DNA of 64,000 nucleotides from Pezicula radicicola (lineage: Eukaryota > Ascomycota > Leotiomycetes > Helotiales > Dermateaceae), in NCBI GenBank assembly GCA_003008705.1, contig PDUO01000010.1, forward strand, positions 930,001 to 994,000. Direction: 5' to 3'. The position numbers and the translations under genes are program-made. The notes under the pieces were generated by a model. The model ran no database searches and was not told the origin of the DNA. It was given only the letters and a program-made list of their open reading frames with translations. Below, one piece after another: positions 23,211 to 34,965 of the stretch; position 1 is the first letter of the stretch, and each line of letters begins with the position of its first letter.

Positions 23211-24499
23211 AGAACAAGGCTTATTCCATAGGGAAGCTTTCAGGGCTCGGCCATTTGGAATTAGAAGTAATGTTGATAGCTAGGGTTGTTTCTAGATATA
23301 ATTAAAGAAAAATGAATGAATTTATCGCTTATCTTGAATTACTCAACTCAATAGACTATGAGGTGTCGCTTGTCAATAAAAGGGGGTGCTACGCGAAGAC
23401 TCAGGGCGTTGACATAGGGGTTGGACGGAAGCGAGGAAAAGTCCAAGTCCTTTCGTAGAATTTCAAGTCATCGGCAGTTGAATATTTTGGCGTTGCCAAG
23501 AACCGTTCAGTGGCCAAAATCATAGAGGGAAGTCGGCATCAAAGAATGGCAAGGTTCTTTCGGGAAGCAACAACTCCGGCATGGGAAGTAAAAGGAATAT
23601 CTGACCACTCAGTATGGTACACTTGTTTGCTAGCCGATAAGAGTAAGTGTACGGTGCAATTCTCTTCTTCGCCATTGGTGGCTAAGTGAGGTGCACAGGG
23701 CGAGACGCCAAGGAGCAGATGAAGCTTTTCTTGACTTATGAAGGCAAGCTTTGGAAGTGGTGTTCTTGGAAAGTCTTGGGGTTTGATGTCGGTTTTGATG
23801 AGGGGTCGATTTTGCATGAGGTCTTATCACGCTAATATTATTGAAATCATAAAGTAATGAAAGGCGATTGAAATACCGATGATTGAGGAAATGATGTAAC
23901 TGTCAGGCCTTGTTAGATTGATAGAAGTTCATCCAAATTATTGTCGCAATGCAAATCCTACTTGTGTACGGCTTCAAGTAGGTAAGTAATTAGTCGCGTG
24001 CACTTCCACAGCTAATGGCGCCCTGCACGTTTTACCCTTCTCGCTAATTGAGGTTCTGTAGTCCAATGCGCCTCAAAACAATACTGAAACTACTTCTTCT
24101 CCACATTTTGAGTCTATTACCGACAGTGTCTAAACAACACCAAGAATTAAGCTCGTCGTTTAACTCGTCTCGCTTATGGGAAAATGTCTGTGGGCTCTCC
24201 GTAACCCAGATCTCCGCATGGGTAGCACACTTTAAAATCACGATAAGCAGGGGTCGAAGCACGAAAGTACAAGCCGAAATGAGGGTTGCTTCTGTAAGAA
24301 GGGGTAGATATTAGAGCGACGTTATCCATCGACTATCATTGGCAGTAGCAGCTCAATCAAGCATTCTGGATATAATAGGTCTCATAGGAGTTCAGAAACC
24401 AAAAATATAAACACAGAAGCAGCCCCAACTTTGTCGTCAGGAAATAATGTACATTAATCAACATAAACCACTGCATTAATTTTGCCCTCAAGTCTTTCG
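23211..24499. other. Intergenic
   Basis: No gene recognised. Open frames at 23539-23830 (minus) and 24044-24314 (both strands) lack family features, splice support or a good start context. The last 100 bases precede the peptidase start. Confidence 0.4.
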
Positions 24500-27159
24500 A
24501 TGCACTTCGCAAGCCTGGTTGCTGCACTTGCAGCTACTCCGGGGACACTAGCCTTGCCTGGAATTGAGCACCATCTAAATTCTCGCCAAAATGAGAATAC
24601 CAGTGCTCCATGTGCACTTGTGAGCAGCAGCGCTGCTGCTGCCGTCGCTACAGCACCATCTGGTATGTATCATTTTAGGCGGAACATGAGTCTGTTGAAT
24701 GCTCCCAAATCTATGCTGATATATGTGTTATACAGCTAGACCAACCGTCGATGCTCAATTAGCTTTTGACTGTTTGAATTCGGTCTCACTTCGCTCCAAA
24801 GAAGCCGTCGAACTGGTAGACACAATTCGGCCTTACGTTGAATGGCAAAGTGGTATGTTACACTAAAATTTATGAGTAGACGACTTTTACGTCTATTCGT
24901 GATATTATCCTCACCGAAGGTCTTTGGTCAGAAACATATTAAAATACTAATCACTAATAATTTACAGACCTTGCATATCTCAAAGACCCACCACAAAACT
25001 ACTTTTTCCCTGCCGCAGACATCCTGGGAAATCTAGACGCCGTCAAAACTAACATTACAAATGGGACTTACACAAATGAGTATCAATTTCAATCAGCGCT
25101 TTTTAAGACTTTTCAGCAAGCCCATGACGGTCATTTCGCTTTTTACCCCGATGCTCTTACCAAAGCCTTCAGTTGGCGTCGACAAGTAGCACTGGTCTCC
25201 ATTAGCTCTGACGGACTCGAGATTCCAAAGCTGTATGCTTACAGTAAGTTCTCTAATTGTACCTTGCTAGTCTTTGTTTTGATGCAAACTCACCATTCAT
25301 AGATGACACAATGGCTACATTGACAACCAATTCCACTTTTAAGCCCTCAGCAGTAATCAAAATCAATGACGTAGAAGCCTCAAGGTATATCCAAGAGTTT
25401 TCAAACCAGGTCACACCATTCCAAGATGCAGACGCAGCATACAACGCCATGTTTTTTGAGAAAGCTGGGTTTGCGGACTTCGGAGGCACTGGTTACTTTC
25501 AGGTAAGTAAAAGTCGACAGAAAAGACCCAGCTCAGCAATTACCCCCCCCCCTCCCATGTTCCTAGACCACGTCCGAATTTCACCTAAGTTCTCCAGAAC
25601 AAATAAGCTAACTATGGTTTTTTGGCTTCCAGGGGGGTGGACCATTCGCTTATCTCTGGCCTGGACCTACTACGACACTGCTCTTTGAAAATGGAACAAG
25701 CACTACATATAAAAATATCGCTCAAGTAAAGGCTAATTTCACCGGTGTCACTGATGGGGATCGCTTTTACACCAAGTTTTGCACCGGACCTACCCCGACG
25801 GCCTCACCAAGTCCTTCAAGCACCAGTATTTCCTCCACTTCTACCCCATCAGCTACGAAAGCTCCCGGGTATCCTGCTCCTGTCATTGTCAGCTCTGATT
25901 TTATCATGAGCGGCTATTATCTAAGTAATCCCGAAGTTCAAGATGTAGCAGTTCTTAGCATTTTGGGCTTTGCCCCAGAATCACCGGAAGAGTTTCAAAC
26001 TACAGCTCAGAAGTTCATCACAGGCGCAAAAGCGGCGGGGAAAACGAAACTCCTCATAGACTTAAGTATCAACGGAGGGGGGTTCTTATTGTTGGCATAC
26101 GACATGTTTAGAATGCTCTTTCCTCAGATTTCCCAGGACGGCTTCACTCGATTTCGGGAGAATCCAAGCTTTTTGAAAATTGCAAAGATTATATCGGATT
26201 CCATACCTGCCAACTTCTCAAAGACTACAGCACCGGAAGAGATGCTTCAGGTTTATGAATCTTTCTACAACTATCGCTACGATCTAAATATTGACAATGC
26301 ACCGTTTCCAACGTTTGAATCAAAATTTAATCCTATTCAAGACAAGTCGGATAGCTTCACTACCATCATCCGATGGGATCTTACGGATACTCTTACAACG
26401 TCGAATAGCACCTTTGGTCTTGGTATAGATATAACCGGTTACGGCAATAGAACTAATTTTGTCCAGCCCTTCGCAGCTGAAGATATTATTATGGTAAACA
26501 TACCACAATTCCCAACAAGAAAGATACATTTTTCTGACTTACTCTAGGTCTATGATGGATTCTGTGCATCAACCTGTACAATCTTTAGCGAGTTTATGCG
26601 TCTCCAAGCAGGAGTAAAATCCATTGCCATGGGCGGCCGCCCTTCAAATACAGCCATTCAGGGAATTGGGGGTGTTAAAGGATCCCAATCCTACTCCTGG
26701 GCATCGATTTATGCGGATACACAAAGGGCACTTGCCATCCAACAGAATGCAAGTCAGGAGCTCGCTACTGAACTCACGGCTATTAGTGATCTCCCTATGA
26801 ACCGCAGCATTGCGTCTGGTGTGAATCTGCGCGATAACGTTCTCCCAATGAATCTAGGTGACGGAGTACCTGCACAGTTCGTTGTTGAGATGGCTGACTG
26901 TAGACTCTTTTGGACGGCGGCAATGATCGGTGATGTAACAGAGGTTTGGAATGCTGCTGCGAAGGCTGCGTGGGGCAACGCGGAATGTGTTGCTGGTGGT
27001 CTGCCAAAGAAGAACGGTTTGACGTCACCGGCCTCGAATGTAGCTGAAGGGCCTTCAAGGACTGAGTTGGTGAGGACAGAGGTTGTGAGAAGTAGCGTGG
27101 AGTTAACTAAGGACTCCAATTGGGACGTTAGGCATGGGGTAAAGGTTTCGTACGGATGA
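24500..27159 (+). CDS. Secreted peptidase S41 family protein (CPAF-like)
   Basis: Predicted extracellular serine peptidase of 742 residues. Exons are 24500-24662, 24736-24852, 24968-25243, 25303-25502, 25633-26493 and 26548-27159 (2229 nt). ATG 24500 gives a hydrophobic signal peptide (LVAALAATPGTLALPG). There are many N-glycosylation sequons (NST, NGT, NAS). A Ser/Thr/Pro-rich linker near residues 305-330 is followed by the peptidase domain: DVAVLSILGF, then LLIDLSINGGG, then the catalytic serine Ser547 in GFCASTC. This order matches the fungal branch of S41 that resembles the chlamydial protease CPAF, in which a PDZ-like segment replaces the Tsp arrangement. Biological substrate unknown; degradation of environmental or host protein is likely. 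Confidence 0.88.
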
Positions 27160-27848
27160 TCTGTATTAAGTATTTCAAACAATATAAATTCAAACATTGA
27201 AGACTTCGATGCAATAGCCGTGACTTAATTAATTTGAGAGACTCATTTAAATTAGGTAATTTAAGTGCTTAGGTAACTTACGGTAGGTAAGTAACGGAAC
27301 TTGCTTAGCGAGCAACTCAAAAGCAATAAGCGATTTATGAACTCGGCAGCACAGCTCTCGGAATGGTTTACAAGCGCCAATTGAGGTGTCGCAGAGGCTA
27401 AAATATAGCCTGTAGATCTCAGTAATATATGACACCCTCTGCCGGAAAGTGTTTATGCTTCACTTTTAAGTTAGTATCAGCCAGTAGCGAATAATGGCAC
27501 ACCAAGGGACAAGTCTCCCAAAAGGAATCCATCTTGACCAGACTAGTAGCTCAGTACAATGACCTGAATTATAAGATTACAAGTTTCAGGAAATACTCCC
27601 CGTGAAAGTTTACTTAGATAAGTGAGTGGTTGTATTGAGATTACATGTGAACGAGAAAGCGGCCGAGCAGGTAAGGACAAGTATTTGGAAACCGGAAACA
27701 AAAAACTTGAAGAGGTAATAAGGCAACTTACAGAAGAATAGAAACCAATATTGAAGATTCATGATGTAATAACTTGATTGGCTATTCAAAAATATGTACA
27801 TAACAATAAACGCTTTAAGTGCTTCATCTTTCACATATCTTCCAAGAT
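27160..27848. other. Intergenic between convergent genes
   Basis: AT-rich; no gene recognised. Repeated TAGGTAA/GGTAAGTAA words near 27255-27300 can fold weakly. Open frames here have no support. Confidence 0.4.
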
Positions 27849-28879
27849 CTATGAATTATATACAGCAACGTAGTCAACAACTAGTGAGCTACCAGGAACC
27901 GTGGAATCTAATGGAGTTTTACTCCCATGTACTTTGTCTGGAAACGCGCCGCCCATAGCTAGGTTTAGAAGAATGAAATGGCCGTGTTGTACGGTTTGTG
28001 CCCATATTGACTGGCCAAGCTGAGTGGAAGAAATATTATGAAATAATTGGTCGTCGACAAGATATCGAAGCATTTCTGGGGTACTTGAGCGATCAACTTC
28101 TAGGGTATATGTGTGGAAGTTGCCTTGGCATGCTGTTCCAGGGCAAGCGATGCCGTTGGCAATTCCATCCATTTCATTGCAGACACCTCCAGGTGCAACC
28201 TAAATTCTTGAAATCAGCTTGGTGCAGAAAATGGGGACGGGGAAAATTCAAGGACCGAAAAAGAAGCAAGTGCAGTAAAAATACAAAAGTCGTTTGGTAG
28301 AGCAGATTGAAACATGAAAATTAGGTCCCAGGTCATACTTACATCACAATGGAGGACACCGTTAACTTTATTTATCCCATTGACATTCTCCATAATATCA
28401 AACTCTCCAACCGATGGCCAGTTCTGAAAATTTCCACGGTAATTGCCACCCAGAGTCCAGAAAGCAGGCCAATATCCTATGGCATCGGTACCAGTGGTGT
28501 CAGGCATGCTAATGCTGGCTTGAATTCGCATTTTCCCTCCAGCTACAGCTTGGAAATCTGCACGAGTAGTCTCAATACGTGCTGAGGTCCATGCACCAGC
28601 TGAATCACGAAGAGCGGTAATTGAAAGGCTTCCATTACCGCTTACGGCCAAATTATTGGGGCTGTTTGTGTAGGTCTGAATCTCTCCTGTTCCCCAGTTG
28701 GCAGGGCCCCCGGAATATCCTGTACCAGTGTCTACAATCCAGTTGGCAGTGCTTGGGAGGCTCCCTTCAGTCCCATTGAAGTCATCACCCCAAGTAAGCT
28801 TGAACCCTGGGACGGAAGGAATAGCGGCGCTGGCGATGACTGCTTGTAGTGCAGTGGAGATAACGAGAGAAGAAAACAT
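27849..28879 (-). CDS. Secreted GH16-family endo-beta-glucanase
   Basis: Glycoside hydrolase family 16 enzyme of 295 residues, acting on beta-1,3(4)-glucans or related polysaccharides outside the cell or in the wall. Exon 1 is 28879-28343 and exon 2 is 28199-27849 (888 nt). A signal peptide covers residues 1 to about 19 (SLVISTALQAVIASAA). The catalytic signature is GEFDIMENV with nucleophile Glu159, Asp161 and acid/base Glu164. Aromatic substrate-cleft residues (YWPAFWTLG) lie just before it. No GPI tail or carbohydrate-binding module. A TATA-like ATTCTTTATACT lies about 120 bp upstream. The length suits laminarinase/licheninase-type fungal GH16 rather than Crh transglycosylases, which have C-terminal anchors. 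Confidence 0.92.
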
Positions 28880-31645
28880 TTTAAAAATTCGGTAGTGTAT
28901 TTTCTTGATAAAGAAAGTAGAGTAAAGAATGTTGAGGATAGCTTGATGATAGTAGCTGATGTAGAGCTAGTATTCAATCTAGAGTAGGAATGCGCCATTC
29001 TTTATACTACGTATTCCTCACAAGTGGCTGCTGTTGGAGTTACCATTGCTACCGGAGATACCAAGCCATCCGCGATATTGAATTATGTTCCTAAACTTTA
29101 ATAAATTGAACATTAGAATAGAAAGTCCTGTTCTAATACTACTGATTTTTGACTCCAGGCTCCTGGTTGACGCAAAAGGCAGTTAGATTATCATAACTCA
29201 ATTGGGCTAATACTTGGCTTCGGATTATAGCCAGATGTAGCACTGCATAGTATAGGATGATAAGTCACGCAATAGGAAAAGGTAGACGCATGCGGAGTAC
29301 CAAGACTACTTGCTATTTTACCCTAGACACCATAGCCACTGCTGTTCGCTTAAGGTCTGTTTGGCTCCCCCTGAACGTATCAGATAAAGCAAATAAGTTT
29401 TCGAACCTTCAAACAAAATCCAATTGAATGAGGAGGAATCTTAACGGATAATTCGGCTAGAATAATGAAAGTAAGATTAAAACTTGTAGGGCAGACGCAA
29501 TGGAGGATGCCGGACCGAAAGCACATAAATCTTCTATAAAATGAAGCAAAATTTAGGGGAACCGATTGCTCAAATTCAGTCTTATGGATATGGTTCGTAA
29601 GTTAAGATCTTTAAAACAATGAAACCCGAGAGGAGCACAAGTGTAATTGGGGAGATTTTCATCTGAAAAATATCATCGGAACTAGACCAGCACTTACTAT
29701 TCTTTAGGTAGCTTCCGGAACTAGAAACGTTGACATATCTCAAATAAATTGCCTCTATGGTTAAAAAGACCAAGCATTGTGTTCCGCCAAGGAATCCCCC
29801 AGTTTCGATGGTTGCTCAGAAACGGATTCTTACCCCAGTTATTGGTCGCTTAGGAAGTTTCATAGCGAGGGGAATTAAGATCCTTTGAGATGGTGTCACA
29901 GGTTCTGACAAATCCTTGTGTAAAAACAACGGTCCCGTGCTTATTAAAAGGTTATTACAATGTTGTTCTTTAGTGATTGCGTACCTAGTGATAGGAGAAT
30001 ATGACAGTACGTTGATTAGAATATTGAGTTGACAACTTTCATAGGGCTCTCTGTTCGCTAGCGACCTATGTAATCCAAAGTACCCCTTATTCATGAGTGC
30101 TCGTAGTGCACTGAAAAAAGGATCCATCTCCAGTGGATTTGAAGTCTTTTTGTGAAACGAGAAACCAGTTGGTTATTTTCAAAAACAGCGACAAACTGTA
30201 TCCAGTCTTAGCTACTTCGTACCTGAGGTAGAATTAAGAGCCTTCCTCATGTATTAGTCATAGGGCTTGGATTAGGCACTCTGCTCGTCTAATCGCTTAA
30301 TGGGTCTTAGAGGCAAATATCGGAAGTTTGCTGGCTAGAATTGGTCTGTGTGATCCGTACCTTATTGCACATCCCTATGGCCTAAACGATACGAAGGCGC
30401 GGGCAAAAAGTATTCGGACAGCTCTTAGGCTAGAAAGGATATCAAGGCCCAGGGCTTTATACAGCCTTTAAACAACTTTACTCTACAACATGTACTCTTA
30501 GTAGAATTAAATCAAATTTACAGAAAATTAAAGATGTCTTTCCGTTCTATTCAATTAAGAAAAATTATAAGTTTAAGATTGATGTAGAAGCTATAAGATA
30601 ATTCGAAAAAGTGTGTATTGCTATAGAATTTGGTGTTCTTGTATTTCTCGCTTAATGTGTCTAGATATTTTTTGCCCTCGCCTTCGAATACGAGGGAGGG
30701 GATGACATTTTCTACTAATATTTGCCAATTTCATGGTTTTGCTGCTTCATTATTTTCGTTCAACTGATGTGAGGGTAAATTAATAACCTTATCTCTCGAA
30801 ACCCTCTTCTTATCTACTTTATGATTCCTCTGCTTCCCAAACCCTAATGTCCATAGCCATGAACTTGACAGCCACCCCCTCCTTTTTAGCTCGTTATTCA
30901 TCCTAAGTCCCTTCCTCCGAACCTTCTCTCATATCTCAAACTTCTCAATATAATCTCTTGGCAATCCCACCAATCCTTGTCTCTCCACATATTCACCCAT
31001 CTTAGTGTTTCTCTCGCTTCCCAGAGACTAGACTCTTCCCCCCCAATCAAAAGCTCGAGGAATGTCTCCCAAATTCCTCTGCAATAACTCGTATACTATT
31101 ATCTGTAACCCTCGTATCCTTCACAACCAACATCCGAATCAATGCATTCGGTTTATCGCAACATAAACGTCATCCAAGAGGAGCAAAGAGCATCAGCCCC
31201 TCCTTTGGATTGGCTCCATCATCTAAAAGAAACATCGATATCGAACTATTGAGCTTACGAGGCTATGCAGCCTCGGTAATAGCCGACGAATCCGCGCTAA
31301 GGACCTTCTGAAAAGCCAACAGCGTTACTCTCCAGTATTACGTCAAAGTTCACAGTATTATCAACTAAAAAAATTCTCTTGTGCTTCGCATATAGTTAGT
31401 AAGCTTATCGCACTTGCTTAGGCGCTAATCACCCTCAGCTCACCCTCGGCTTAGTCAACTCGCCTAGGCAGGAAAGAGGAGTTTTCATATTTCAGAAAAC
31501 AGTGAACGAGCGCATTAGAAAAAAACAAGTAAATTATTACTAAGACTTGAATAAAAACATCCCAACGAAAGCCAACAATAAAACATCTACACAAACGTTC
31601 AACTCTAAACTAGAACGGTTTCTTCGCTATTTACAAAGTCCAGGT
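28880..31645. other. Long gene-poor region with relics
   Basis: 2.8 kb without an intact gene. AT-rich, with many stops in all frames. A coding relic on the minus strand is listed at 30850-31310. The sequence around 30408-30425 (AAAAAGTATTCGGACAG) resembles ends seen in some Tc1-type elements, but no transposase or partner end was found. Confidence 0.4.
30850..31310 (-). pseudogene. Degenerate coding relic, ankyrin-like
   Basis: Read on the minus strand, scattered frames give protein-like stretches: SISMFLLDDGANPKEG (an ankyrin-type LLDxGANP phrase), ALIRMLVVKDTRVTDNSIRV, then in another frame SLWEARETLRWVNMW and QEIILRSLRYERRFGG. They are interrupted by stops (one TGA after LFAPLG, another in a neighbouring frame) and at least one frame change. 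This looks like a decayed gene. The ankyrin link rests on a single phrase, so the family call is weak. Confidence 0.35.
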
Positions 31646-32335
31646 CTAATTGGTTCGTCCCTGAAGACGGTTGGCAATATCGCTAACATAGCTAGCTGTT
31701 GCGCCCTTTGGATCAGAGAGATTGCTCTCATTGATCGACCCAGAGTTGTAGAGACGCAATGCTTTGTAGATCGTGGAAGCAGTATCCTTATCATCAATCT
31801 GCTGCAAGTTCTTTTTGAAGTGCTTTGTGCCAGCCGTAACCATAGCCGAGATTTGTGCCTATCAACAAGTCAACATCAGATCGGAGAATCCGGCAAAAGA
31901 AGAAGAAGAAGAGCGTACCTGAGTCAAGTTGTGCCGACCAGGAAATGCTGGGCTCTCTTCCGCTTGCATCAGCCCTCCTGTTGGGTTGTTGCCCGGGTCG
32001 ATGGTCGTCCCGACACCAACATTGCCAGTGCTCTCTTGCATGATAATACAGAGAATTACACGCTCTTCAACGCCAATCTTTGCTGCTTCAAGGATCGCAT
32101 TCCATATGCGGCCAACGTCCTCGTGGCTGTCACCTGTTTGAAGCATCTCTGGTTTGTTGATGTTGAAGAGGGTCTCAAAATCTTTCCAAGTGTCCTTTCC
32201 TGGAAAGGAGGAGGCAGGGCCGGAGCTAAAGTGATGCTGAGTTAGTTTTGAATCCTATGGAAGACTGAATAAGCCCAGATGTGAAACGAGGCTTCGCATT
32301 CAAGTGTGGTGTACTTACTACGAAGTGAAACCCAT
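31646..32335 (-). CDS. Lysozyme-like (SLT/GEWL fold) small protein
   Basis: A 178-residue protein in three exons: 32335-32319 (only 17 nt), 32225-31919 and 31858-31646 (537 nt). The core VILCIIMQESTGNVG resembles the helix carrying the catalytic glutamate in soluble lytic transglycosylases and goose-type lysozymes (here Glu70), followed by the small-residue stretch PTGGLMQA typical of the fold. The C-terminal part ends in IYKALRLYNSG, which matches the ALxxYNxG signature of that superfamily. No signal peptide is visible, so the site of action is unclear. The tiny first exon MGFTS+Y is supported by frame: its GTAAGT donor and TTTAG acceptor restore an open frame. Peptidoglycan cleavage is inferred from fold motifs only. 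Confidence 0.72.
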
Positions 32336-33221
32336 ATTGAGATATGTGAAAGATTTACTTCTGGCAAAGTGTTTATTTGACTGGTATGTTTAAGTGAAGG
32401 TAGATCGACTGAATAATGATGACTGTCGAGGAGCAGTCCGCTCCTTTTATATCCCCTTTCCTTGATATTAAAAAGGTGTCACAAAGCATTCTGCGCGAGC
32501 TGAAAATTTGCTGAAGCTACGATAGAGGAGAAAGATACCAAAGTAGAGTCACTCATGATGTCTTCTGACCTCATAAACCAGATTAGTAATACCCGTAGCT
32601 GAAATATAGTAAGGCGGTGTATGTATGATACAATGGAGACAGTACTGAGTAGACAGGCTAGCATAGAGCGAACTTGTTGGAAGCTCTCAATTTCCATTAG
32701 TTTAAAGTCATTACGACCCTCGGGCAGCTGATATGATCTGTACTCAGCAGTGAAAAGTCATCGTGGCGGAAGTCTAAATACAGCCAAGAGATCACGTCAG
32801 CTTTGTGCAACTTTTCTCAACTCATTTGCCGTTTCCGTAGATGTGCTATCCACAGTTCAGGTGTAATGGGTTTCACGGCTCCAAAAGGGCTTGTATCTGC
32901 TTCGTACTCGTAACGATTATGCTCGACTCTATAGTACATGGATACTCAAGCCCTCAGCTTATCCGACTGCAGGCCAAATATCTTGGACCTCTCATCATTT
33001 TCACATAGCCTATTATGCAATATGAGACTTATATTACTAGTAAAACCTAGCGAATATATTAGTTTACTAGACACCTACCTAGCATCCAAATTAATCGAGA
33101 ATCTAAGCGCAATAGAAAGGGAACTCCAGAAGCTCGCTTAAATTATTTTTTCGCCACTGCACTCCCACATTTTCTTCAAGTTGCAAAAGAATAGGTGACC
33201 AAAACATAAAATAGCAAAAGT
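32336..33221. other. Intergenic
   Basis: No protein gene recognised. TTTTATATCC near 32446-32455 is a likely TATA region for the lysozyme-like gene. The open frame at 32938-33141 has no family features. Confidence 0.4.
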
Positions 33222-33226
33222 AAAAA
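33221..33226 (-). terminator. Pol III T-run terminator of 5S gene
   Basis: Five T residues on the minus strand directly after the 5S 3' end. Short T runs stop RNA polymerase III. Confidence 0.6.
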
Positions 33227-33344
33227 CATACAACAGTAGGTATTCGCTGGTGGTCACCCACCCAACTACTAATCTACCGATCTAAGGCTTGTGTATGGCA
33301 GAGCGGACGGGATGCCCAATTCTCCTTAGTCTATGGTCGTATGT
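33226..33344 (-). rRNA. 5S rRNA gene (variant type)
   Basis: On the minus strand the 119-nt segment begins ACATACGACCATAG and ends TGTTGTATGT. It contains the strongly conserved core GTTGGGTGGGTGACCACC and CCCGTCCGCTC. The ends pair (helix I). Helix II (GACTAAGG with CCTTAGATC) and helix V (GGTA with TACC) differ from the common ascomycete sequence but keep pairing by changes on both sides. A T run follows on the transcribed strand at 33225-33222, the expected Pol III stop. Dispersed single 5S genes are normal in filamentous ascomycetes. Confidence 0.88.
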
Positions 33345-33491
33345 ATTAGTTTCCTCTGATTTATATTATATGTATACAGCCCTTTGAGAGCGGATAGTCG
33401 TCTACGCTCATAACGACTACCAAACCAGTCTTATTTATATTTAGATTTCTCAAACAAGCGTACTCCCGCGCTCCACGCCTATCTTCCAGAG

Positions 33492-34205
33492 CTACAACCC
33501 TAACGGATTCCTCTTTAAAAACTCTTCAAATTCAGTCAACTCTCCTCTAGCCTGCTCAACAGCCCATCTCACTTTCTCACCCTGCGGCACATAATCTCTT
33601 TCCCGCATACGCATCCGGCTCCGCAAGAATTGCTGCAACCGAATTACCTGTCTCAGTGATATCAATTAATGGTAATTTAGTATCCGGATTCATGACATTA
33701 GAAAGCACCTATGTTCCATCATCCGTAGGACTTGGAGCCGGTCTTAGCATGCCCAGGAAATTCTGCATGCAGCCTCCAGGAGGGAAGGAGCTTTTTACGG
33801 GTAACGTGTGGATATAGTGCTCAATTTCTTCTTTAACGTCAAAGTGAGTGGCTTTTGTTAGTTTTACCACCGCTGAGTTTGGATACGTCGCCCAAGCTGC
33901 TCCAGATGAGGTAGGAAGCACCGGCTGTTATGGCGGCAGAGCATATGGATTTTGCTTGCCGTGTTTCAACGGCTCGTGTTCGGCCGGTGTAGTCGGTTGT
34001 GGTTACAATAAAGACGGTGTGGGTACCTGTTTAGGCTGCTGGAAGGGTCGATGGGTCATCCATGTCTGCTTCGATGACTTCGGCGCCTGCCGATGCTAGG
34101 GCTTGTGCCTTTGGGTGTGTGGCATTGCGTGTGATGGCGCGGACAGAGTATTCAGTGGAGATATTGGGGTCCAAGAGAGCGGTGTTGGCGATGGAGTTGC
34201 CTTAT
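33492..34205 (-). pseudogene. NmrA-like NAD(P)-binding family pseudogene
   Basis: Homology to NmrA/HSCARG-type negative regulators or reductases is clear over about 235 residues but broken. From 34205 downwards the product reads GNSIANTALLDPN then VRAITRNATHPKAQ and VIEADMDD. It is interrupted by TAA after STLPAA and continues with THTVFIVTTTDY and ASYLIWSSLGD. A frame change at about 33840 leads to THFDVKEEIEHYI and then to PAPSPTDDGT ending in TAG. Family sequence resumes after that stop (VLSNVMNPDTKLPLIDI). A second frame change leads to WAVEQARGEL and a final stop at 33492. The N-terminal Gly-rich nucleotide-binding segment is missing. At least two stops and two frame changes make sequencing error unlikely. 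Confidence 0.85.
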
Positions 34206-34965
34206 AGAGAATAGAAGTTTATAAGGCTAGAGGTTTGACAAGTAATGGAAAGTTATTATTTGTAAGCATGTTGTCTGAATGGTCTGATAATAAATCCTAG
34301 ACGGAGGTTCTTCAGCCCGCCTATTGTACTATGTAAATGGTCATTTCCGGATGAACATGTACGTATACACGATTACTAAGTACGGTATAATGATTCCCGT
34401 CTCACTGGAAATAAGCGACAATTCTATTACGCATCTATTGTTTAAAACTTCCGTTACGAAGACCCTTCTCATGAATCCTTCTATCCATCGCTAAATCTAG
34501 TACAGTACATCAACTAAAAATAGGTAATGATAGCTTAAATTTCTCACTCGAAGAGAACAAGTTCCAACATTCTTCTTATATCGGAGTTGTACCCAAGATA
34601 GTTTTGTAAAAGTGATTTTCTACTCGTGACTGCAGAGTTCTACTCAGTGTATGCTCTAGCTCTAGTATTAGAAAATCGCTACAGTGTAGGATAGGTTCAA
34701 ATGTGGTAACTTTTTGTTATTCAAGAAGCCTCCTGCAATACAGCTTCGCGAGGCCCTAAACAACGTTGTCGACGAGGGATTGATGTTCCTCAAATTTGTG
34801 CTCTAGAAGCCAGTGGAAGACCTTCCCGAGTTAAACAAGGACTTAACAATTAATTCTTAGACTATCAAGAAGAACTCATACGTAAAGTCAATAAGCATCT
34901 GCCGCACATAGTAGGGAATGTAGTTGTAACACAGCCTTAAAATTCATCATTGTCCTTCTATATCT
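34206..34965. other. Intergenic
   Basis: AT-rich, no gene or repeat recognised. It lies between the NmrA-like relic and the 3' end of the P450 gene. Confidence 0.4.

Noticed and set aside
23539..23830. Minus-strand 92-aa open frame
   Set aside because: No family pattern on either strand; starts and stops look random.
30408..30425. Sequence resembling a Tc1-type transposon end (AAAAAGTATTCGGACAG)
   Set aside because: No transposase remnant and no inverted partner were found within several kb; the resemblance is from memory only.
32938..33141. Plus-strand 67-aa open frame near the 5S gene
   Set aside because: No motif or neighbour support.
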